DNA of 64,000 nt. Origin: Bisporella sp. PMI_857. Its lineage: Eukaryota; Ascomycota; Leotiomycetes; Helotiales; Helotiaceae. Shown here piece after piece: positions 35,035 through 46,070 of the stretch. Position 1 is the stretch's first letter, and the number at the start of each line of letters is the position of its first letter. The position numbers and the translations under genes are program-made. The notes under the pieces were generated by a model. The model made no database searches. It was not told the origin of the DNA and saw only the letters and a program-made list of their open reading frames with translations. The DNA is taken from the NCBI GenBank assembly GCA_021307315.1, contig JAJSPD010000083.1, positions 62,001 through 126,000 of the forward strand, read 5' to 3'.

Positions 35035-38000
35035 TTGCACAATACCAAAGTACTACAAGTGAACCTCAACAAAAGCGCTGCAGCTACCGAATCAGCACTC
35101 CAGCTAGCTATTGAGCTAAAAGTCGACATAATAGTAGTTCAAGAACCATGGCTAGTACAACCAGCCGACAATGAGCTAGATTACTCGACAACACGCTCAA
35201 TAGCTCATTCAGCATTTCTACAGATATTGCCAGCCGACCTTTCATTCCGACCTCGTACGCTAGTCTATGTAGCGAAAAGCTATCGACCAATAGCTACTAT
35301 AGCTAGCACGTCACCACGTGACTCCGATATGCTTGCTGTCGATATTGTAGAAGGAACGTCAAAATTACAACTTCTCAATATTTACAATGAATCGGACCAA
35401 GCTAGTTAGGGCCCAAAACGCTAGAGAGATGCTTATATTCTAGAACGCTACAGCCAAGTACGATTCTGCTAGGCGATTTCAATACGCATCATCCTTGGTG
35501 GGATCCACTAGCAAAGCCTAGTCCCAACGCCGACGAGCTAGTCAATTGGATCGAAAATCAAGAACTAGCGTTGTTGAATACGCCTGGCGAAGGCACTTTT
35601 TTTCGGCCTCAACTAGCTAGAGAATCGGTACTAGATTTGACTCTAGTTTCGAGCAATTTAGCTGAACTAGTCGACGACTGGCAAATTTTGCCTGATTTAG
35701 GCTCGGACCATTACGGAATCCTTTTCACAATACGCGGACTAGCACTAGCTCAGATTTCGACAACAATATGCAAACTAGATTCAATACGCAATTAGCGGAC
35801 TGGCCTCGATTTTCCGAAGCTTTTGCCAAAGAAATCGAAAATAGTTCTATTTTGAGCTGTTCGGCCTTAGTTCAGCTTAGTACAATTAGTCAAAGTAGCT
35901 CAGCCAGCTTGGAACTGCTCCAGGATCCTAATTTGGAAATCGGTCAAATCCTACAACACGCTAGTGACAGCTCTAGTACTAGTTATTCGGATATGCTAGT
36001 TACTGATTTTCTAGATCAAGCCGCGGAATCGCTCACTACAGCTATCACTACAGCGGCGAAAATAGCTATTCCAATACAAAAAACTAGCGCTAAAGCCAAA
36101 CCTTGGTGGAATGACGAACTACGGGAATTACGCCAAACTATGCTACAGTGCAAACGACAACTAGCACGTGATTCTAGTCAGAAACAACAATATTTAGTAG
36201 CTAGAAATAGCTATTTTTTGGCCATTAAACGCGCTAAACGCAAGCATTGGAATCAATTTCTGGAAAAAGAGGATCCGCGATCTATTTACAAAGCTATGGC
36301 TTATACAAAAGATCGACAGACGGAAAGGATGCCTACTATTTCAGGCCAAACGTCGTTCCAAGGCAAAGCTAGTGCGCTACGTAGCACGCTGTTCCCTCCG
36401 CCGCCAATAGCACCTAATCTAGCTTGGAACAATTATCGACCTAGTACGACGTGGGAATGGCCGGAACTAGCTATTTCGGAGCTAGAGAATGCTTGTTCGG
36501 CAAAAATCAAAGGAAAAACGCCCGGCCCTGATTCGATCAATCAAGATATTATTCGCCAAGCTTATTGTACGGATCCAGAGCTATTTTACAGGCTATTTGC
36601 TAGTCTATTGAATATCGGCTATCACCCAAAGTGCTGGAAACAAGCTACAGGAGTAATACTCAAAAAGCCGGAAAGCCTGACTATCGGCTCCAAAAGCTTA
36701 TAGAGTCATTTCGCTACTAAATTGCTTAGGCAAAATCAGCGAACGCATACTAGCTCAGCGACTTAGCTATTTAGCTGAAACAACTAGTTTATTGCACAAT
36801 ACGCAAATTGGAGGTCGACTGAAAAAGTCAGCTATCGACGCGGCAATGCTATTAACAAATGAGATACAGCAAAATCGACTAGCAAAGCTTATTACAACAA
36901 CGTTGCTACTAGACATCAAAGGAGCATTCGATTACGTGGCCAGGAATCGACTATTAGCTATTTTACGAAAACTCGGTATGCCGACTAGCTTGATTTCCTG
37001 GGTGTCCTTTTTTCTAGCTAATCGACAATTACGTCTATTGTTCGACAACCAATTAGAGCAATTCAGTACAATTGATACCGGCATTCCGCAAGGCAGTCCT
37101 ATTTCGCCAATACTATTTTTGATCTACATACGAGACCTAGCGCAAAACTAGCTCCGTCGATTAAAATAGTGTCGTACATGGACGACATGTCATTGACTAC
37201 GTCATCGACCAGCTTGCGGAAAAACGTCCGCATACTAGAACGCGAAGTAGCTAAACTAGCTAAACTAGCGAGCTTGAATGCAATTCAATTTGATTTGGCC
37301 AAAACCGAACTAATCCATTTTACGACAGCTAAACTAGCTAGTACAATTAGCTTACGACTACCTGACAACAACGTCGTACAGCCAAAAAAGCTAGTACGCT
37401 GGCTAGGCGTTTGGTTCGATTCAGGACTTACATTCAAGCAACACGTCGCAATACGTACTAGTCAGCTAGATCTAGTTTTATCGACTAGCTAGACTAGCTA
37501 ATACGGAACAAGGTTTAGTCCTTTTGCTATTCGACAATTATACCTCGCTTGCGTGACTAGCGTGGCCGACTACGGAGCGGTAATATGGTGGAAAGGTCAA
37601 GCACAATTCAGCCGACAACTACAATCGTTACAGAACCTAGCACTACGCAAAATACTAGGGTTTTCCGAACTAGCCCTATTTGCCCTATGGAAGTCGAATC
37701 GGCATTGTATCCCGCTAGCGTACGACTCAATGCAAGCGTACGTCAATATGCTATACGAGCTTTGAAGCTACCTCAAAATCACCCTATCAGACAAGCTACA
37801 CAAACAGCTACAGCCGGCACACAGCTAGAACGCATCGCTAGTTCAGCTAGTTCAGATAGCTTAGCTAGTTCAGCTAACTTAGAGCACATACAGCACTACA
37901 AGTACGCTCCATGGAATCGCACTACGCCGTACAAGTCGAAATCAGCTCGTTGTCAAAAGAGGACGCCACCACAATGCACCAAACTAGCTTGAATCACCTA

Positions 38001-38992
38001 AGCTACCTTAGTACAATTAACATGTATTCTGATGCGTCGATGATCCCGACTACCGAATCGACAGGGATAGGAATAGGATTTATTGCGCTACAATACGACA
38101 ATCAAGGACAGCCTAGTACAATACATCGTAATATCGACAATATTGGCCAATCACAGCTAGTTTACAATGGAGAACTAGAAGGAATCACACAAGCTATCGA
38201 ATACGCTAGTACAATAGCACAGCCTGGCCAGAACTACAATATCTATGCCGACAATCAAGCCGCACTTCACAGGCTAAAATCAGCTAACGACAATCCTGGC
38301 CAATCACAGCAAATACGCGCTAGCGAAGCCACGCTAAATGCGATAGAAAAAGGAGCTAGTATTGCACTGAAATGGGTTCCAGGGCATACGGATATCTACG
38401 GAAACGACCAAGCCGACAAACTAGCTAAACTAGCTACAACTATCGAACCTAGCACTACAACGACTAGTTTTGCGTATTGGCTGCGAAGCAAAAAAGCTAA
38501 TATTACGGAATGGAAAAATGTGCTAGCAAAGTACGACAGCAAGCCTAGTACAAATCCATTTACGTACAAAAAGCTATTTCCGTGGAAAATCAAGTCAAAA
38601 TACAACTACCGCGCGGAACGACTAGAGAGCTAGCTAGCTCGCTATTTCAACTAAAGCTCGGCCATGGCTATATTCGATCATATTTGCACAAGTTAGGCCA
38701 CGTCACGTCCGACAAGTGCGTGTGCGGAACGAAGGAAACAGCTCAGCATTTGCTACTTAGCTGTAATGATCCTAAGCTAGTTTTAGCTAGATCAAAGCTC
38801 AAAAACGAGCTTGGAGGAAACCGGCTTACAATGGCCTTATTACTGCATACAACAATCGGCATCGAAAAGACGCTAGCGTTCCTCAAAGAGACTAGCGTCT
38901 GTACTAGACGGAACCACCTAAATAGGCTAGAGCGGGAGCTAGCACTAGAAGAACTAGGGGAGCTAGAAGGAGAGGGTAGACGCTCGTTATGA
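35035..38992 (+). pseudogene. LINE copy D ORF2: endonuclease-RT-RNase H
   Basis: Starts about 5 bp after ORF1. The endonuclease carries VVQEPWLVQ, LLGDFNTHHPWWDP, SVLDLTL and SDHYGI (35,035-35,760), with a 1-nt deletion near 35,405 and another near 35,738. RT: KGKTPGPDSINQDII (36,515), KCWKQATGVILKKP, LLDIKGAFDYVARNRLL, IDTGIPQGSPISPILFLIYI and the catalytic SYMDDMSL (37,172), i.e. YMDD instead of the YADD more usual in LINEs. RNase H: MYSDASM, YADNQAALHRLKSA and WVPGHTDIYGNDQADKLAKLA (38,030-38,430). C-terminal zinc finger CVCGTKETAQHLLLSC (38,720). About seven frame breaks. Reverse-transcribes element RNA at a nicked target. Confidence 0.87.
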
Positions 38993-39173
38993 TTTTTGTG
39001 TTTTTTTTTTTTTTTTTTTTTTCATTTGTTTTGCTACAACTAGGGCTAGACCCTCAACACTCACTGGAATAGATTGACTACTACCATTACTTGTAAATAA
39101 CCTAGATAGAAACGCTAGCGCCTAGGCGCTAGCCGTGCTACATAGTCCTCGACTGATACAGCACGTTAAAAGG

Positions 39174-39200
39174 AATAATAATAATAATAATAATAATAAT
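39174..39200. repeat. (AAT)n tail of LINE copy D
   Basis: An uninterrupted AAT trinucleotide run that ends the LINE 3' UTR, the same tail seen inverted at 25,511 and 20,489. Confidence 0.85.
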
Positions 39201-39337
39201 AAGACCTTTTTAGGCATTTACGCTATTTAGAAGCTAGCGAGGTTTTAGGATCAGCCACAAATCCACAAATAGCTAGTTACATTAATTGAACTAAGCTAAT
39301 CTAAGCCCAATACCTAGTAGTTCGACACATTTGCGAC

Positions 39338-42300
39338 ATGTCGACAGGAATGCAATACAAGGGCGAAATGCTAATAGGACGTTCTAATTATATAGAATGG
39401 CTTACTAGCGCAAACCTCTTTTTTGAGGTTACAGGCTATATGCCTTATATTGACGGATCGGAAGAAGAGCCTGAAAAAGACCTTTATTACAAAACGACTA
39501 GCGGCACCGATAAAGAAGGCAATAGTACTAAAAAGGAAGTTCCTTATAGTCAAGATTTAGCGGCTAGATACGCTGAAAAATATGCCGAATTCTATCGAAA
39601 TGATCGGAAAGCTTTAGCGTTATTAAATCGACAATATCGCTAGATAATTGCGAGCGATTCAAAAACAAAAAGAACGCTAGCGATTTGTATGATGCTATTA
39701 AAGATACTTTCGGCCAAAGTAGCTTAGAGCTAGTTGGCCGACATCTCGATAAAATCATCGAAGCTAATTACAATTCGTTCAATACTATGGACGAATATAC
39801 TAGCCAAATACAGTCTAGCGCGATTTATCTTAAAGAGCTTAAATTCGAAGTTCCTAGACCTTTTTTAGCTTGGATTCTATTCAAAGGCTTGCCTACGTCA
39901 TTGACAGCTTTGCGTCTCGTAAATACGAAGCGCTAACAAAAGATCTAAAAAGCATCAATATTGATTCTTTAATATCGGATCTAATAGCTGAAGAAAGCCG
40001 AATGAATAGCGGGCTAGAAGCTAATAAAGCTATAAAGTCTAAAAAGACTAAAAAGCAAGCTTATTGCAAACACTGCAATAAAAAGGGTCATTTAGAAGAA
40101 CGCTGTTTTGTAAAATATCCTGAACTAAGAACTAGTAAAAAGGATGCTACAAACAGAGCTCGCAACAAGGCTGGCTCTAATAAAGCCGTTATGTCGGCTA
40201 TGACGACTATTAGCGTCGATCCGACTATTAGCGTCGATTCTATTACGAACGCCGCAATAAAACCTAATTACAAGGTTATTCTAGACTCAGGCGCAACTGA
40301 GCATTATACGCCTATTAAAGAATGGCTCGTCGATTATAAAGAAATATCTAATAAATCGGCTAATGGCGAAAGGCTAGCTATTGAAGGAATCGGTAATATT
40401 CCTATTATAGCTAATAACAAGGAAATCACTATTACGCAAGTGAATTATATTCCTGGCCTTAAAACTACCCTGCTAAGCTCACGTGAGCTAGCTAAAAAAG
40501 GATGGGTCATCAAAATCGTCGACAATAAAGCTATATTGTCACATGACGTACAAAAGCTCAAATTAAGAGCTATTTGGGACTATAACGCATATTACCTTGA
40601 TTTTAAGGTTAACGTTCCCAAGTCGATTTATCAAGTCGACACTTATTCACCGGCAATAATTAGTTTATTACACAAAAGACTATTACATATCAATAAAGAG
40701 TCAATTATCAAAACTCTACAGCATTCGGAAAATAGCTATTATGATCCTAGTACAGCTAAGTCAAAAATTGTACTAAGCAAAACTAAAGATCAAAAAGCTC
40801 AAAAATTGATTTCCAAAGCTAACAGCTTACAGAGCAAACTCTAGACCAAATGGAACAAGAGCAAAAGCTACTTTCTGAAATTGTACTAAGCCAAACTAAG
40901 GATCAAATTGATGATTCTAAGCTAGACAATTGTGAGGCATGCTATGTGGGCAAATTTCGACAAATCGTAAGTCGAGAGCCTCTTAAAAGCGTAATATTGA
41001 TCCGCTTACGTATTTCGATTGCGATATCGCCGGTCCTTTTAAGACATTAGGTCTAAAAGGCGAAAAGTATTTTATTACTTTAACTTGCCGCGCTAGTCGA
41101 GCTATTTGGCTATATTCCTTAAAAAGGAAAGCCGATGCGTACGATATTCTAGTCAATTTCTATAATATGACTAAAAATCAATTCTCGACTAATATCAAAG
41201 TATTTCACCTAGATAATGCGGGTGAATTTAGATCTAATAAATGGTCTAATTTTTGTAAGAACAAAGGCATTATTTGCAACTATACTAGTCCTTATACCTC
41301 GGCACAAAATGGCATTGCGGAACGATTAAATCGTTTTATTATAGAACGTATTATTTGTCTTTGTTACGACATGCAAATACCGCTAAAGCTATGGCCTAAT
41401 CTATTAAAGACTATTGCACACATTAAAAATCGGAGCTATAATGCTATTATCGGCAAAACTCCGTACGAAGTTCTTACTAAGTCTCAGCCTAATATTGGCT
41501 ATTTTAAAGTAATAGGTTCATTAACTATTTGCTTAATAAAAAGCGAGACAATAAACTAGCTAATAAAGCTAATAAAGGAATTCTAATCGGCTACGATTCC
41601 TCAAATAGCTATTTAGTCTATATCCCTGATTCTAATCGAATCACGGTTTCAAGGGACGTTAAAATCCTAGAAGGCCAATTCTATAAAAAAAGCCTAATCT
41701 AGCTAAGGATGATTTTTTCGAATTGATCGAAAATCCTAGTTTATCCGACGACTATCCGGTCAAATCAGTCAAATCACGTGATTATAGCGAAATTGACGAA
41801 TTAAGTCTTGATTTTTACGGGCAAACACGGTCTCAATCTCGAAAACTAGCTGAAGCCAATAGCATGCTAGTTACAGAAATTGAACTAAGCAAAACTAAGG
41901 ATCAAAACCTAGTTTTTGCACCTAAGTCAGCCCAGAACGTAATGTCAATAGATTTTGACCAGGAAATCAGCTACGATGCTAATATTGATTATAATATCGA
42001 TAATATAGAATCGTCGGAATCACAGCTATATGCGCTAGCGTCTAGTTCATTCATCGATTCCTTAAATGAAGGGACGTCGAGTACTAAAATAATTAGTACG
42101 GCATTCAAAGAACCTGAGAACTATATTGAAGCTATAAACTCTATTTACAAAAGCAATGGCTCGACGCTATGCACAAGGAATTAGATTCACTAAAATCTAA
42201 TAATACCTGGGATTTAGTCACGTGCCCTAAAGGCGTAAAACCTCTAAAAACTAGATGGGTTTACAAAATCAAAAATCCGAAAAATAGCACGGATTTAAAA

Positions 42301-43618
42301 GATATTGCTTTTAAAGCTCGATATGTAGCAAAAGGCTTTGAACAATTATATGGCCTAGACTACTTAGAGACTTTTGCCGGAGTTATTAAGCAAATGTCGT
42401 GGAAATTGCTATTTGCGCTAGCAATTATTAATAATTGGTTGATTTACAAAATCGACGCAATATCGGCATTTACGCAAGGTACAATAGATTCCTTTTTGTA
42501 CTTACAACAACCAGAAGGATTTGTCGACGATAAAAATCCTAACTACGTACTAAAGCTTAATAAAGCTTTGTACGGCTTAAAGCAATCGGCTAGAATTTGG
42601 CAAATTACTTTAAAAGAAGCTTTAATTAAACTAGGCTTCGAAATACTACAAGCCGACAATTGTATTTTTATTAATAGAAATACAAATGTGATTCTATGTG
42701 TCTACGTCGACGACATTGCCGCTATAGGACCTAATACAAAGGTTATTGATGATTTTATAAAAGACTTTGAAAAGTACTTCAAAATCAAAAACCTAGGACC
42801 TATTAAAGACTATTTAGGAATCGACGTTGTACGCGATTCTAATACGCTTAAGCTAAGCCAGTCAATTACATACAAAAAGTACTAGACAAATTTGGGCTAT
42901 TACAAGCTAAATCGGCTATTACGCCTTTCGACCAAAAACAAAACTAGAGCCTAATAATACTACGGCTAATACAGATCAAACAAAGCTATTTCAATCGATA
43001 ATAGGCTCGCTGTTATACATTACTTTAGGAACACGCCTGATATAGCGTTTGCTGTTATTAAATTATCTAGATTTGCATCAATCCTAGTACGGAACATATT
43101 ACAGCCGCAAAGCGTGTATTACGCTATTTAAAGTCTACTATAGATTATAGTATTACTTATAGCAATACTAGCTTATATGCTAGTGGCTATTGCGACTCCG
43201 ATTATGCCGGCGACTTAGCAAAAGCAAAATCGACATTTGGCTGGATTTTCTACTTAGCCAACGGACCTATTTCTTGGAAATCAAAACTAGGATCTATTAT
43301 AGCACAATCGACTACAGAAGCCGAATATATTGCTATTAATGCAGCAGCTAAAGAAGCTGTTTATATAAAAAGCCTATTACAGGAATTAGCTATTATAAGC
43401 AAGATCGATTTCCTTTATATACCGACAATAACGGTGCGCTATTATTAGCTAAAAATCCGGTCTTTCACGAACGTACTAAGCATATTGCGGTCAAATTTCA
43501 CTATATACGCGACTTGATCAATAAAGGAATAATAGATTTATATTATATTTCGACAAACGATCAAAAAGCTGATGGATTGACTAAAGCTCTCGAAAAAATC
43601 AAATTTCAGGCTTTTTAG
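39338..43618 (+). pseudogene. Copia Gag-Pol polyprotein, frameshifted
   Basis: Gag starts MSTGMQYKGEMLIGRSNYIE (39338), with a stop or frame break near 39,641. The knuckle CKHCNKKGHLEERC (CX2CX4HX4C) is at 40,065, protease DSGATEH at 40,284, GAG-pre-integrase LLHKRLLHINKESI at about 40,665, integrase zinc site NCEACYVGK at 40,940, and core with FHLDNAGEFRSN, TSPYTSAQNGIAERLN (41,200-41,330). RT shows TRWVYKIKN, ARYVAKGFEQ, QPEGFVD, LNKALYGLKQSARIW and YVDDIAA (42,712). RNase H shows SDYAGDLAKAKSTFGW, STTEAEYIAINAAAKE, YTDNNGALLLAKNP and HIAVKFHYIRD (43,200-43,540). About six frame breaks are visible, so it is inactive. The peptide LSKTKDQ or LSQTKDQ recurs three times. Confidence 0.87.
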
Positions 43619-43747
43619 TACAACTAGGCTTACTAGTACCAAAAGCTACTTTAGTACAATTTTGACTTTGGTCAAATAACTAGTTTTACTGGCCAAATTA
43701 GCCTAGTACAATTTCCGACTTTGATACAAGTTACTATCAAAGGGACG

Positions 43748-44156
43748 TGTTGATTACGTAATCCAACATTACGTAATATTAGGTGATAGTATCCTTACTC
43801 GTCATATGAGTCATACTCGCCACATGAGTCATACTCGCCACATGAGTCATATTCGCCACGCTATTACAAATCGAATTCGATTTAAATCTTTTCGATTCTT
43901 TTTATTAGAAATCAATTCTAAGGACGCGTAAGCTATGACTCACGCTAGTAGAGCACAATAGGGTATAAATAAGCCTGTCCGCTCCTTTGTAAATAGATTA
44001 AGTTCAATAAGTTCAACAAGTCAAGCAATAAAGTCAAGTTCAATTCAAGTTTTGTACAATCAATTTGCAATAGCGACAGTGAAGTCTCTACCTCCATTCA
44101 ACAATTCCGTATAGCTATAACTATATTAGCTTCGATACTATTAGCCTATTCCAACA
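43748..44156 (+). repeat. Copia 3' LTR
   Basis: 409 bp, TGTTGATTACGTAAT to ATTCCAACA, directly after the polypurine tract. TGAGTCA at 43807, 43825 and 43843 (18-bp spacing), TGACTCA at 43936, TATAAATA at 43964. The right neighbour is LINE RNase H sequence, so this side is either the original target (a LINE) or a recombination junction. Confidence 0.87.
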
Positions 44157-45112
44157 AGCCTAGTACAATACATTGTAATATCGACAATATCGGCCAATCA
44201 CAGCTAGTTTACAATAGAGAACTAGAAGGAATCACACAGGCTATCGAATACGCTAGTACAATAGCAAAGCCTGGCAAAAACTACAATATTTATGCCGACA
44301 ATCAAGCTGCACTTAATAAGCTAAAATCGGCTAACGACAATCCCGGCCAATCACAGCAAATCAGAGCAAGCGAAGCTACGCTAAATGCTATAGAAAAAGG
44401 AGCTAGTATTGCACTGAAATGGGTTCCAGGGCATACGGATATCTACGGAAACGACCAAGCCGACAAACTAGCTAAACTAGCTACAACTATCGAACTTAAC
44501 CTACAACAACTAGTTTTGCTGTACTAAGTTGCGAAACTAAAAAAGCTAATATTGCGGAATAGAAAAATGTGCTAGCAAAATACGACAGCAAGTTTAATAC
44601 AAATCCATTTACGTACAAAAAACTATTTCCGTGGAAAATCAAGTCGAAAATAGAACTACTTCGCGGCACAACTAAAGAACTAGCTAGTTCGCTATTTCAG
44701 CTAAAACTAGGCTATAGCTATATTAAATCCTATTTACACAAGTTAAGCTACATAACGTCTGACAAGTGCGTATACAGAACAAAAGAAACAGTTCAGCATT
44801 TGCTACTTAGCTGTAATGATCTTAAGCTAGTTTTAGCTAGATCAAAACTCAAAAACGACTTTAAAAAAAACAAGCTTATAATAGCTTTATTACTACATAC
44901 AACTATCGGCATTGAACAGACGCTAGCGTTTTTAAAAGAGACTAGCGTTTGTACTAAACGAAACCACTTAAATAAGCTAGAGCGAGAGCGAGAGCTAGAA
45001 AAACTTGAGGAGCTAAAAAAGCTAAAAAGATAAAAATAAACGATCGTTACGATTTCATTTGTTTTGCTATTTGCCACAATTAGGGCTAGACTCTTATTAT
45101 TATTAATAATAA
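44157..45112 (+). mobile_element. LINE copy E, 3' part, more strongly mutated
   Basis: Covers the RNase H domain (YADNQAALNKLKSA, WVPGHTDIYGNDQADKLAKLA) and C-terminal part to about 45,033, then a short 3' UTR (TTTGTTTTGCTAT..TAGGGCTAGACTC). Relative to copy D it has many C-to-T and G-to-A changes, including loss of a zinc-finger Cys (CVYRTKE for CVCGTKE). It ends in a TTATTATTATTAATAATAAT stretch instead of a clean tail. Older, or more heavily RIP-mutated, than A-D. Confidence 0.83.
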
Positions 45113-46070
45113 TCTATCGGTTGATAGGTGAACCATTTTTTTTTTACTCCTTCAGATGCACCTATAGGCTAATATAACCAGTCATTTGAACAGTTATTAT
45201 TTTCTAATTCCCTAATTTAACCTAACTATACTAGTTGGTTAATCAATAAAAAGTCCCATTTTCCATTTCATGGCTTGTTCAGCTACTCAAATTGTCTACA
45301 GGGGATATAAAAGGATACTATAGAGCGCTAAAATCACTACAAACATAAGTATTGCCAGATCTCGAGTCTGGATATAAGGGAATACAAGGGCTTGTGTTTT
45401 TAAATTATATCACCTGTTATTTAGCTGATGGGAATATAAGTGGAAGAACTTTTGACAGGAATATAAGGCATAATAGAATTTGGTTTTCGTATAGGGGATA
45501 TTGGGACCCTGAAGCTGTGGCGTACGACCGGAAACCCTTTAAAAACAGGCTGGCCAAACGAACAACCTTTTCATTCCTTGTAATGTTATATCTCTTCCTA
45601 AATTCCAGGAATATGGGTGGCCGAACACGTCTTTGTAGAGGTTGCATTGAACGAAGGCCTACCCAATCCGTTTCCATCATGCCCTCGACCATACTAATCT
45701 TTGCGTCAAACTGGCATTCCACAGCAAGCAACGATAGTCGCGTTTAAACCTTGATTCTCACTCCTTGAAGAAGTACTACAAGCATCGGGCTTGGATGCTT
45801 AGTGAGATAACCCGACCTGTCTTTGAGCTCTGATACTCTTGCGTTAGTAGAGTAGGCCTTAATTTCCTCCCTAGGTAAGCTGGCCGAAGGGGGTAGGCTA
45901 GGTGTCGCTTTGGAGGCTCTTTCCTCTATGCTTCTGGCAAGACAAAACTGATGACTTCCAATCTCTGCTCAATGTCTGACGCCAATTGCTGCCTGACTCA
46001 GTGTGTCTAAAATGGCATTATCTGATTATCCTAAGTTGTTTCCTTCACCACTCCCAAAGTCATCCCCTTC
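45113..46070. other. Unassigned DNA after the transposon block
   Basis: Overlapping open frames exist on both strands at about 45,350-45,750 (131 codons plus, 104 codons minus), but neither shows a family signature. No repeat relationship to the transposons was noticed. Confidence 0.4.

Larger units (their letters stand above)
33349..39204 (+). mobile_element. LINE copy D, full-length non-LTR retrotransposon (Tad/I-like)
   Basis: The most complete copy, about 5.9 kb: 5' leader, gag-like ORF1, ORF2 (endonuclease, RT, RNase H, C-terminal zinc finger), a 3' UTR with a long T run (about 39,000-39,022) and a terminal (AAT)n tail at 39,174-39,200. An APE-type endonuclease combined with RNase H and CCHC knuckles places it in the Tad1/I group of fungal LINEs. 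A handful of frameshifts break both frames, so it is not autonomous as written, but protein text is continuous across the breaks. Copies A, B, C and E are all recognisable relatives. The tail abuts the copia internal region directly. Confidence 0.9.
39205..44156 (+). mobile_element. Ty1/copia LTR retrotransposon lacking its 5' LTR
   Basis: Domain order gag, protease, integrase, RT, RNase H defines Ty1/copia. Leader 39,205-39,337; coding 39,338 to about 43,618; a 3' non-coding part with an imperfect direct repeat of TAGTACAATTT..GACTTTG; a purine-rich CAAAGGGACG directly before the 3' LTR at 43,748. No LTR lies upstream: the leader is fused to the (AAT)n tail of LINE copy D, so the LINE insertion or a deletion removed the 5' LTR. 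Frame breaks are present but few. Confidence 0.88.

Noticed and set aside
45352..45747. 131-codon plus-strand frame after the transposon block
   Set aside because: No domain, no compositional or start-site support, and a similar-length frame exists on the opposite strand.
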